From positions 1 to 5,722 of the forward strand of contig CALBPH010000132.1 of NCBI GenBank assembly GCA_937899365.1: a stretch of DNA of 5,722 bases, read 5' to 3'. Of the stretch, positions 1-5,100 are shown piece by piece. A program made the position numbers and the translations under genes. The DNA is from an uncultured Leptolyngbya sp. (GTDB lineage: Bacteria; Cyanobacteriota; Cyanobacteriia; Phormidesmidales; Phormidesmidaceae). Numbering within the stretch: position 1 is the stretch's first letter; every line of letters starts with the position of its first letter. A model generated the notes under the pieces. It saw only the letters and a list, made by a program, of their open reading frames with translations, was not told the DNA's origin and did no database searches.

Positions 1-372
1 GGCTAGCCATGGCTGCATCGGATGCCAAACAAGCCGGTCGATCCAACAGTGGGGTTTTTGCAAAACCGTTGGCGACCGATCTAGGGCTAAAATCGACCAA
101 ACAAAACCCTCACCCTGTTGTCCAGCCGCCGCCAGATACGTGCCATCGGCTGAAAAGCCCAGACAGTCAATGGCATAGTCAGATTTATCCGGCAGTAGAG
201 AAACCAGCCCTGCATCAGTCCAAAGAACAACTTCACCACTAGAAGAACTGACCGCCAGACAATCACCCGCCGGTGACCAGGCCAATGCCGTCACATAATC
301 CTTGAGTTCTCCTTGCCAGTGAACCTTAAAACTATTCGAGCGGGACCGGTTCCTACCAGATTTGACCGTCAT
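1..372 (-). CDS. WD40-repeat protein, N-terminal part (runs off left edge)
   Basis: Reading the minus strand from the ATG at 372-370 gives 124 uninterrupted codons to the window edge, so the C-terminus is missing. The translation shows beta-propeller blades. Residues about 18-51 contain VTALAWSPAGDCLAVSSSSG and end in VVLW. Residues about 60-92 contain CLGFSADGTYLAAAG and end in FVW. A third blade begins near 108 with IDRLVWHP. These are the usual WD40 strand pattern and closing hydrophobic-W motif. No signal peptide or membrane segment is visible. WD40 propellers are protein-interaction scaffolds, and the partner here is unknown. The start codon overlaps the CobW stop codon as ATGA, which suggests translational coupling and joint function. 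I recall CobW/WD40 neighbours in other cyanobacteria, which supports pairing but gives no specific role. The fold call is firm; the function is open. Confidence 0.85.
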   Translation of the reverse strand, partial: MTVKSGRNRSRSNSFKVHWQGELKDYVTALAWSPAGDCLAVSSSSGEVVLWTDAGLVSLLPDKSDYAIDCLGFSADGTYLAAAGQQGEGFVWSILALDRSPTVLQKPHCWIDRLVWHPMQPWLA

Positions 373-1346
373 ACCAAACAAGCCCGAAAGCCATCTCTAA
401 GCTCAGCTTCGTTTAAATTACGGCCAATAAACACTAGCTCACTCTTGCGGGTTTCCGTCGGTTTCCAGGGGCGCTCAGTTTTACCATCAAAAATCATGTG
501 CACCCCCTGAAAGACAAAGCGATCATTCTCTCCTTCAATATTCAAAATTCCCTTCATCCGGAAAATATCAGGCCCCTGAGTCTGCAATAACTCCGACATC
601 CAGGTATTGAGTTTCTCTTTGTCTAGGGCTCCATTCTCAACAAATGCGAGGGAATACACCGACTCATCATGCTCATGGGCATCCTCACTCAAAAATTCAG
701 GATCCACCTCTAACGCCCGGTCCAGATCAAACGCCCGCACCCCTAAAATAGAGTCCATTTGCAGCTCAGAATTTTGAGTGCGATAGATCTTCACCAGGGC
801 ATTCATGTCACGGATCTTGCCCTCCAGAGAATCCAGCTCTTCTGGTGTGACCAAATCCACCTTGTTGAGCAAAATCACATCGGCAAAGGCAATTTGCTCT
901 TGGGCTTCATCACTGTCCCAATGTTGGTGAATGTGCTTCGCATCCACCACCGTGACCACCGCATCCAATAACAGCTGCGACTGGATGTCTTCATCTACAA
1001 AAAATGTCTGAATCACGGGGGCCGGGTCCGCCAAACCCGTTGTTTCAATCACCAAATGGTCAAATTTATCGCGCCGCCGCATCAGGTTGCCAATAATGCG
1101 AATCAGATCGCCCCGCACCGTGCAGCAGATGCAGCCATTATTCATCTCAAAGATTTCTTCATCAGCATCGATTACCAGCTGATTATCAATCCCCACCTCA
1201 CCAAACTCATTCACAATCACAGCTACCTTTTTGCCATGCTCATGGGTGAGAATGTTGTTGAGCAATGTCGTCTTACCAGCGCCCAAATACCCCGTAAGTA
1301 CTGTGACAGGAACAGTTTTTAATACCTCGGGGGGTGCAGTGACCAT
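369..1346 (-). CDS. CobW/COG0523-family GTP-binding protein (putative metallochaperone)
   Basis: A full-length 325-residue member of the G3E family of P-loop GTPases. The Walker A motif GYLGAGKT is at residues 19-26. The family's metal-binding CXCC motif (GCICC) has Cys72, Cys74 and Cys75. A Walker B-like ETTGLADP lies at 101-108 and the guanine-specificity NKVD at 161-164. A short acidic/His stretch (EDAHEHDE, about 221-228) leads into the CobW C-terminal domain (about 231-323). Family members couple GTP hydrolysis to delivery of zinc, cobalt or iron to client proteins in the cytosol. Some COG0523 proteins activate nitrile hydratases, and others serve zinc homeostasis or cobalamin synthesis. 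The metal cannot be read from sequence, and I see no Zur-like box upstream. The ATG at 1346 lacks a clear Shine-Dalgarno sequence but places the P-loop at the usual distance from the N-terminus. The stop codon overlaps the WD40 start. Family assignment is secure; substrate metal and client are unknown. Confidence 0.95.
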   Translation of the reverse strand: MVTAPPEVLKTVPVTVLTGYLGAGKTTLLNNILTHEHGKKVAVIVNEFGEVGIDNQLVIDADEEIFEMNNGCICCTVRGDLIRIIGNLMRRRDKFDHLVIETTGLADPAPVIQTFFVDEDIQSQLLLDAVVTVVDAKHIHQHWDSDEAQEQIAFADVILLNKVDLVTPEELDSLEGKIRDMNALVKIYRTQNSELQMDSILGVRAFDLDRALEVDPEFLSEDAHEHDESVYSLAFVENGALDKEKLNTWMSELLQTQGPDIFRMKGILNIEGENDRFVFQGVHMIFDGKTERPWKPTETRKSELVFIGRNLNEAELRDGFRACLV

Positions 1347-1405
1347 AGGGCAATGAGTCCATAAACGTATTGCCTACGATTATGGGAAGCGAATTACCCC
1401 AGAAA

Positions 1406-1420
1406 TGTTCATGGCGAACA
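1406..1420. promoter_or_regulatory. Candidate operator upstream of the CobW gene (TGTTC-N5-GAACA)
   Basis: A 5-bp inverted repeat with a 5-bp spacer lies 60 bp upstream of the CobW start, within the 169-bp gap. A dyad of this size could bind a dimeric regulator, but it matches no cyanobacterial operator I know (not NtcA, Zur or LexA), and such a short dyad can arise by chance. I could not identify a convincing -10/-35 pair for the CobW gene. Confidence 0.2.
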
Positions 1421-1484
1421 AAATACTCTATCTATTTGTAACGTTTGGCATAGGGTAAGCGCTATAGAAGCTGCCCTGGCAAAG

Positions 1485-1505
1485 GATCGTTTCGCCTGGA
1501 CGATC
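1485..1505 (-). terminator. Weak hairpin after the 90-aa gene
   Basis: GATCGT and ACGATC form a 6-bp stem with a 9-base loop, starting 11 bases past the stop codon of the 90-residue protein on the minus strand. The following bases (CTTTGCC) are not a real T-run, so this is a poor intrinsic terminator. It may instead be a 3'-end stabilising hairpin, or chance. Read-through into the CobW gene remains possible. Confidence 0.28.
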
Positions 1506-1515
1506 TCTTCATCCC

Positions 1516-1788
1516 TCACTCTGACGCCTTTTTCTCCTTTAGTGTCTGCACTATCGTGTCCTGGGTGATTTCCACCGCAGGCTGATGAATTTTATAGGTC
1601 TGCGGTGGCTGTGTCATGACTGCGATTACGGTTTCTAAGGGCGAACACCCCGGCTCTGTGCAGGTCAACTGACTAATGGAAACCGGCACGGACTCATCTA
1701 AAGACAGTGTGTCGTATACCCAGGCATTGAGCTGTTGTAGCTGTGCAGCTGAGATTTTATTGGCGGCAGATGAATCGAATAAACCCAT
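1516..1788 (-). CDS. Small conserved protein of unknown function, CX4C motif
   Basis: A 90-residue soluble protein starting MGLFDSSAAN. I prefer the ATG at 1788, 7 bases after the flavoprotein stop codon. The in-frame ATG at 1818 would add ten residues overlapping the flavoprotein's end and has no ribosome site. Residues 1-30 look helical (Q/L/A-rich). The core has Cys43 and Cys48 in CTEPGC, then LETVIAVM (51-58), YKIHQP (65-70) and a Lys-rich C-terminal helix. I recall a similar pattern, a Cys pair followed by ETVI and KIH-P, in small uncharacterised bacterial proteins sometimes found near CobW GTPases; this is memory, not a search. The Cys pair could bind metal or be redox-active. The spacing implies co-transcription with the flavoprotein, while the next gene downstream on the same strand is the CobW GTPase. 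It does not resemble the MSMEG_0570-type small protein of Nit1 clusters. Confidence 0.75.
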   Translation of the reverse strand: MGLFDSSAANKISAAQLQQLNAWVYDTLSLDESVPVSISQLTCTEPGCSPLETVIAVMTQPPQTYKIHQPAVEITQDTIVQTLKEKKASE

Positions 1789-1795
1789 AATTGAG

Positions 1796-3085
1796 CTAAG
1801 ACCCCAAGGCGACTTCATTCACATTACGATTTAATTGTCGAGGCAGCACTCGATTCTTTAATGCCACACAGTCGGCCAAATAGTTTGCATCGCGGGCAAT
1901 GCCTGAGAATCTTCCCGAACCCCAGGTGTATAACCAGGGGAGACCCAAGAAATATAAGCCCTGTACGGTGGTAACACCCCGCTCATGGCCAGGATAACCT
2001 TTCCCATCAAAAACAGGAATATCAATCCATTTAAAGTCTGCATGGTAGCCGGTGGACCAAATTACCGTTGTGATATTTGCTGTTTCTAAATCTAAAGACA
2101 TCAACCTTGTTTCTGGCTGCCAGACCGCCTGATAGGGAGGATCCATGGGGGCATCTAGCTGATTCTTTTCAATGTAAGCATCGATGGTCTGTTTAATACT
2201 CTCAGCCACCGCATCGGCCTGGTCGAGGTTATGCTTAAGATCGTCTTTAAATTCTAAATGCTCCCCTTGAATGTGCTTGAGCTTGCCGTAGAGACGCATC
2301 CCTTCTAGGGCAAATCGCCGTAGATCAATCTCTCGCCCCCCGTCTCGCCCGGTGACGTAGTGATTTGTTTTTGTGCGGACAGATTCTTTTTGAGGATGAT
2401 CATCAATGGACATATCGTAGTAGCCCAGCTGGTCTAGCCAGTCCACCACATCTTTACCGCGATAGGTGCGGGGAGACCGGGGAGCGCCCCCAACACATAG
2501 ATGTACCTGTTTTCCTGCCAGGTGCAAATCTTCTGCTATTTGACAGCCTGACTGCCCTGTCCCCACCACTAAAACTGCCCCATCGGGTAAAGAGTCTGGA
2601 TTTTTATACTCTGATGAATGCAGCTGTGTGACACTTGCTGGCAGTCTTTCAGCCATTCTAGGGATTTTGGGTGTGTGATAGCCACCGGTAGCTACGATCA
2701 CCTGATTGGCAACGTAATGACCGATAGAGGTATCTATCTCAAAGACATTTTCCGGCTTACTTATTTTTGAAACGGTTACGCCTTCTTTAATCAGCGGTTT
2801 GAACGAGCTGGCATAATCTTCGATGTACTGAACAATGTCATCCCGTTGCATAAACCCATTTGGATCATTACCGGGATAAGGATAGCCGGGTAACATGCAC
2901 TGCCAGTTGGGCGTTACCAAACAAAAAGAATCCCATCGCTTTGAACGCCAGGAATGGGCAATCTTATTCTTCTCAAAAATGATGTGATCAACCCCCCGCT
3001 GCTTCAGACAGTAGCTAATTGACAGACCGGCCTGGCCTCCACCAATAATGGCAACGGGAAAATGGGAATTTGTGAGTACCTGCAT
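1796..3085 (-). CDS. MSMEG_0569-family flavin-dependent oxidoreductase (Nit1 cluster; Slr0801-like)
   Basis: A 429-residue flavoprotein of the flavin-monooxygenase/TrkA-like class. The N-terminal FAD-binding motif GGGQAG is at 15-20, with the acidic end of strand two (FEK) about 37-39. ATGGYH is at 132-137, the second, NADPH-type motif GTGQSG at 175-180, and WSTGYH at 343-348. A Gly/Trp-rich C-terminal segment (GLPWLYTWGSGRF) spans 381-393. It likely uses NAD(P)H and O2 to oxidise a small cluster intermediate in the cytosol; the substrate is unknown. The ATG at 3085 is preferred: it has AGGTG 8 bases upstream (3094-3098) and puts the FAD motif at the normal place. A TTG at 3145 would add 20 unlike residues and lies upstream of the predicted transcription start. 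The gene is divergent from the MSMEG_0572/nitrilase genes, the arrangement I recall for slr0801 and sll0783 in Synechocystis. Family call is strong; reaction is inferred. Confidence 0.92.
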   Translation of the reverse strand: MQVLTNSHFPVAIIGGGQAGLSISYCLKQRGVDHIIFEKNKIAHSWRSKRWDSFCLVTPNWQCMLPGYPYPGNDPNGFMQRDDIVQYIEDYASSFKPLIKEGVTVSKISKPENVFEIDTSIGHYVANQVIVATGGYHTPKIPRMAERLPASVTQLHSSEYKNPDSLPDGAVLVVGTGQSGCQIAEDLHLAGKQVHLCVGGAPRSPRTYRGKDVVDWLDQLGYYDMSIDDHPQKESVRTKTNHYVTGRDGGREIDLRRFALEGMRLYGKLKHIQGEHLEFKDDLKHNLDQADAVAESIKQTIDAYIEKNQLDAPMDPPYQAVWQPETRLMSLDLETANITTVIWSTGYHADFKWIDIPVFDGKGYPGHERGVTTVQGLYFLGLPWLYTWGSGRFSGIARDANYLADCVALKNRVLPRQLNRNVNEVALGS

Positions 3086-3120
3086 GGTGTAGACACCTGG
3101 TGACAAAGGGATATAGTCCA

Positions 3121-3162
3121 ACCATAGAAAGCGGACCCGCAACAACCTGTAACGATGGCTAC
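3121..3162 (-). promoter_or_regulatory. NtcA-activated promoter for the flavoprotein
   Basis: The NtcA consensus GTA-N8-TAC is exact at 3149-3162. Reading leftwards on the minus strand, exactly 22 bases separate it from TATGGT (3126-3121), which fits the TAN3T -10 box. Published cyanobacterial class II NtcA promoters have this structure with 20-24 bases of spacing. Transcription would start near 3114, leaving a leader of about 29 bases that contains the AGGTG ribosome site. This predicts induction under nitrogen limitation. Confidence 0.78.
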
Positions 3163-3226
3163 CAAACGCTAAGATCTCGGCTTATGGTCAGGACGCAGCC
3201 ATAGACAGTGATTCCGGGAACCAGGC

Positions 3227-3287
3227 AAAAGTACATTCACCCCGCTAGACCTGTACTTTTTGACAGGGCTCTGTCCTTTTGCATTAT
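3227..3287 (+). promoter_or_regulatory. Candidate sigma70-type promoter with upstream inverted repeat
   Basis: A perfect -35 TTGACA (3260-3265) is followed after 16 bases by CATTAT (3282-3287, four of six matches to TATAAT). Immediately upstream, AAAAGTAC (3227-3234) and GTACTTTT (3253-3260) form an 8-bp inverted repeat with an 18-base spacer; its right arm touches the -35 box. A further dyad, GACAG-N4-CTGTC, is at 3262-3275. Together they suggest a second, regulated promoter for the nitrilase arm besides the NtcA one. The -10 is imperfect and no regulator is recognised. Confidence 0.4.
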
Positions 3288-3342
3288 CTCTCGTGAACTT
3301 TAAATCGTTTTGGCTGTCTCATTTGTCAGGCTTGCTCAATTT

Positions 3343-3384
3343 GTAACAACAGATACGAGAAGAGGTTCTGAGACCTTTTAAGCT
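3343..3384 (+). promoter_or_regulatory. NtcA-activated promoter for the MSMEG_0572/nitrilase genes
   Basis: An exact GTA-N8-TAC (3343-3356) is followed by 22 bases and then TAAGCT (3379-3384), which fits TAN3T. This is the full cyanobacterial NtcA-activated promoter pattern. The predicted start site near 3391 leaves a leader of about 24 bases with a good ribosome site. It agrees with the known nitrogen-starvation induction of the Synechocystis homologue Sll0783. Confidence 0.85.
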
Positions 3385-3401
3385 GCTGACAAATTCACAT
3401 T

Positions 3402-3406
3402 GGGAG
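3402..3406 (+). promoter_or_regulatory. Ribosome binding site deciding the MSMEG_0572 start
   Basis: GGGAG lies 8 bases before the ATG at 3415. It overlaps the codons just after the in-frame TTG at 3400, so it supports 3415 and excludes the TTG. Confidence 0.7.
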
Positions 3407-3414
3407 TGACTCAA

Positions 3415-3897
3415 ATGCCTGAAGTAACCGCCCCCGCTCATCAAGCTGGTGATTTCTTTGTTGATTACGAAGAAAAAGTGTTTCCAGATGTGCAAGCAGA
3501 ACCGGGTGAGAAAGCGTTAGTAACGTTCCACACGGTCGCGTTTGAGGGGTCCATTGGTTTGGTTAATTTGTTGCAGGCCACTCGCCTGATTCGTAAAGGC
3601 TTTGAGACGTCGGTATTGCTTTATGGTCCCGGTGTTACCCTAGGGGTACAGCGTGGTTTTCCTAAGCTGGGTGATGAAGCATTTCCTGGTCATATGGCGA
3701 TGAACAATCAGCTGGTAAAGGTGATGGAAGAAGGCGGCAAGGTATATGCTTGCCGATTTGCTCTCCAGGCGCTTTATGGTCATGGTGAACCGTCGCTGAT
3801 TCCAGGGATTACGCCCATCAACCCCCTAGATGTACTGGATATCGTGCTGGTGCACCGTAAGGAAGGCGCGTTTATTCTGGATACTTGGACGATGTAG
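3415..3897 (+). CDS. MSMEG_0572/Sll0783-family nitrogen-starvation protein
   Basis: A 160-residue soluble protein. The central region, LVTFHTVAFEG (35-45), then SVLLYGPGV (66-74) and GFP (81-83), then VYACRFALQALYG (110-122), looks like alternating strands and helices. It resembles a DsrE-like fold, with its only cysteine (Cys113) where such proteins carry a functional Cys; the fold is my inference. The sequence matches what I know of the MSMEG_0572 family, a fixed member of Nit1 clusters. The Synechocystis homologue Sll0783 is strongly induced by nitrogen starvation and needed for polyhydroxybutyrate accumulation, by an unclear mechanism. Biochemical activity is unknown. The ATG at 3415 follows a good GGGAG. 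It is first in the plus-strand operon, directly behind an NtcA promoter and 83 bases before the nitrilase start. Length is typical and no damage is seen. Confidence 0.92.
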   Translation: MPEVTAPAHQAGDFFVDYEEKVFPDVQAEPGEKALVTFHTVAFEGSIGLVNLLQATRLIRKGFETSVLLYGPGVTLGVQRGFPKLGDEAFPGHMAMNNQLVKVMEEGGKVYACRFALQALYGHGEPSLIPGITPINPLDVLDIVLVHRKEGAFILDTWTM

Positions 3898-3898
3898 G

Positions 3899-3916
3899 TT
3901 CCTGTGGTGACAGGAA
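3899..3916 (+). other. Intercistronic hairpin 1
   Basis: TTCCTGT and ACAGGAA form a perfect 7-bp stem with a GGTG loop, starting one base after the stop codon of the MSMEG_0572 gene. There is no following T-run, so it is unlikely to terminate transcription fully. It could protect the 3' end of the upstream message or pause polymerase. Confidence 0.45.
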
Positions 3917-3928
3917 ATCTCCTTGAGA

Positions 3929-3953
3929 CGCCTCCTCTAACTCAGGGGAGGCG
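3929..3953 (+). other. Intercistronic hairpin 2, GC-rich
   Basis: CGCCTCC (3929-3935) pairs with GGAGGCG (3947-3953) across an 11-base loop, followed by GGGCTTG rather than a T-run. The right arm holds the only purine-rich, Shine-Dalgarno-like stretch before the nitrilase start, but it is 27 bases from the ATG. With hairpin 1 it may lower nitrilase expression relative to the first gene. That role is inferred. Confidence 0.42.
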
Positions 3954-3980
3954 GGGCTTGTAACTCAATTGATACCAACT

Positions 3981-4997
3981 ATGGACTACTCTCGCACCGT
4001 GAGGGCAGCCGCTGTACAGATTTCCCCCGTGCTGTATAGCCGCTCAGGCACGATGGAAAAGGTATTGAAGGCTATTGATGACGCTGCCCGAGAGGGTGCA
4101 GAATTGGTTGTCTTTCCAGAGACATTTGTTCCCTACTATCCTTATTTCTCGTTTGTGCTGCCGCCTGTGCTGATGGGCAAAGAGCATATGAGACTCTATG
4201 AGGAAGCGGTGGAGGTGCCAGGTCCGGAGACGGAAGCAGTGAGTCGGGCTGCCAGAAACCATCAGATGGTGGTTGTTTTGGGAATTAATGAGCGGGACAA
4301 TGGCTCTCTCTATAATACTCAGCTGATTTTTGATGCGGATGGGAGTTGTTTGCTCAAGCGCAGAAAGATTACGCCCACCTACCATGAACGCATGGTGTGG
4401 GGGCAGGGTGATGGGTCTGGGTTGCAGGTATGTGATACGGCGGTGGGTCGGGTGGGAGCCCTGGCCTGTTGGGAGCATTACAACCCGCTGGCACGGTATA
4501 GCCTGATGGCCAACCATGAACAGATTCACTGTGCTCAGTTTCCTGGCTCTATGGTCGGGGAGATTTTTGCGGACCAGACTGAGGTGACGCTGCGCCACCA
4601 TGCGCTGGAGTCTGGCTGTTTTGTGGTGAATTCTACGGGCTGGCTGACGGCTGACCAGGTGAGTGAGATTGCCCCCAGTGAAGGGTTGGAGAAGGTTCTG
4701 CGGGGTGGATGCTATACAACGATTATTAGCCCGGAAGGGGTGCCGCTGTGTGAGCCGATTCGGGAAGGGGAGGGACTTGCGATCGCAACCCTAGATTTCT
4801 CTCTTATTATCAAACGAAAGCGCATGATGGACTCCGTCGGCCACTACTCCCGACCCGATCTCCTACAGCTATCAGTTAATAAATCCGCCTATTCTGTTGT
4901 TTCTCCAGAACAAGCGACAACTGCTGAAACGGTCTCCTCGCCCACTGTGTCGGAGCCGTTAACCCCATCACCTACGTTAGAAGCCTTGTCTGAATAA
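3981..4997 (+). CDS. Nit1-type nitrilase (Nit1C/Sll0784-like)
   Basis: A 338-residue carbon-nitrogen hydrolase that converts a nitrile to a carboxylic acid and ammonia. The catalytic triad is intact: Glu47 in VFPETF, Lys129 in KRRKITPTYHER (Glu136 is the usual second acid) and Cys163 in ALACWEHYNPLA. The aromatic run VPYYPYFSF (50-58), RMVWGQGDGSG (137-147), MDSVGHYSRPDL (283-294) and the rest closely follow the Synechocystis nitrilase as I remember it. That enzyme acts on aliphatic dinitriles; Nit1C members are also tied to cyanide assimilation in Pseudomonas. Residues after about 303 are a Ser/Thr/Pro/Glu-rich, probably disordered tail. The ATG at 3981 is chosen; an in-frame TTG at 3969 is possible, and neither has a good ribosome site. 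The gene sits behind the MSMEG_0572 gene on the same strand, presumably on the NtcA-driven transcript. True substrate in this organism is unknown. Confidence 0.96.
   Translation: MDYSRTVRAAAVQISPVLYSRSGTMEKVLKAIDDAAREGAELVVFPETFVPYYPYFSFVLPPVLMGKEHMRLYEEAVEVPGPETEAVSRAARNHQMVVVLGINERDNGSLYNTQLIFDADGSCLLKRRKITPTYHERMVWGQGDGSGLQVCDTAVGRVGALACWEHYNPLARYSLMANHEQIHCAQFPGSMVGEIFADQTEVTLRHHALESGCFVVNSTGWLTADQVSEIAPSEGLEKVLRGGCYTTIISPEGVPLCEPIREGEGLAIATLDFSLIIKRKRMMDSVGHYSRPDLLQLSVNKSAYSVVSPEQATTAETVSSPTVSEPLTPSPTLEALSE
4779..4786. repeat. HIP1 octamer
   Basis: GCGATCGC inside the nitrilase gene is the highly iterated palindrome of many cyanobacterial genomes. Only this one copy is seen in the window, so it gives modest support for a cyanobacterial source. 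Confidence 0.6.
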
Positions 4998-5031
4998 ATA
5001 GGGATTGCACGATGGGGGACTCCTGTATGAT

Positions 5032-5048
5032 GGTGGACTGTGTCCATC
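5032..5048 (+). other. Hairpin in the leader of the radical SAM gene
   Basis: GGTGGAC and GTCCATC form a stem (one G·U pair) with a TGT loop in the 103-bp gap between the nitrilase and the radical SAM gene. The rest of the gap (5050-5100) is AT-rich, and no Shine-Dalgarno sequence precedes the ATG at 5101. A near direct repeat, GATGGGGGACT at 5011 and GATGGTGGACT at 5029 (10 of 11 identical), overlaps the left arm. Function is unknown; it is not a T-tailed terminator. Confidence 0.35.
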
Positions 5049-5100
5049 TTACGTTCTCAAAAATCAATTCGATTTAGATATTCTTTTTATTTGTCAGATC

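Noticed and set aside
9..242. Plus-strand open frame of 77 codons
   Set aside because: It is antisense to clear WD40 repeats on the minus strand and has no recognisable domain.
313..1322. Plus-strand open frames opposite the CobW gene (313-510, 759-971, 1056-1322)
   Set aside because: Antisense shadows of a well-conserved GTPase with no motifs of their own.
1347..1515. Zur or NtcA site controlling the CobW gene
   Set aside because: No GTA-N8-TAC and no TGATAAT-type palindrome was found in this gap.
1858..2631. Other-frame open frames within the flavoprotein (1858-2043 minus, 2365-2631 plus)
   Set aside because: The conserved flavoprotein frame explains this stretch.
3086..3145. 20-residue N-terminal extension of the flavoprotein from a TTG at 3145
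   Set aside because: The predicted NtcA -10 box (3121-3126) and start site lie inside it, the ATG at 3085 has AGGTG upstream, and the FAD motif position fits the shorter protein.
3253..3266. Possible third NtcA site (GTA-N8-CAG)
   Set aside because: Only the left half matches the consensus and no TAN3T box follows at 20-24 bp.
3400..3414. TTG start for the MSMEG_0572 gene
   Set aside because: The GGGAG ribosome site lies just after it and serves the ATG at 3415.
4044..4601. Minus-strand open frame of 185 codons opposite the nitrilase
   Set aside because: The nitrilase frame carries the full catalytic triad; the antisense product is His/Arg-rich and featureless.
5005..5100. Extended radical SAM start at TTG 5005
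   Set aside because: The added 32 residues look like translated intergenic DNA, including the hairpin and AT-rich run, and have no ribosome site.
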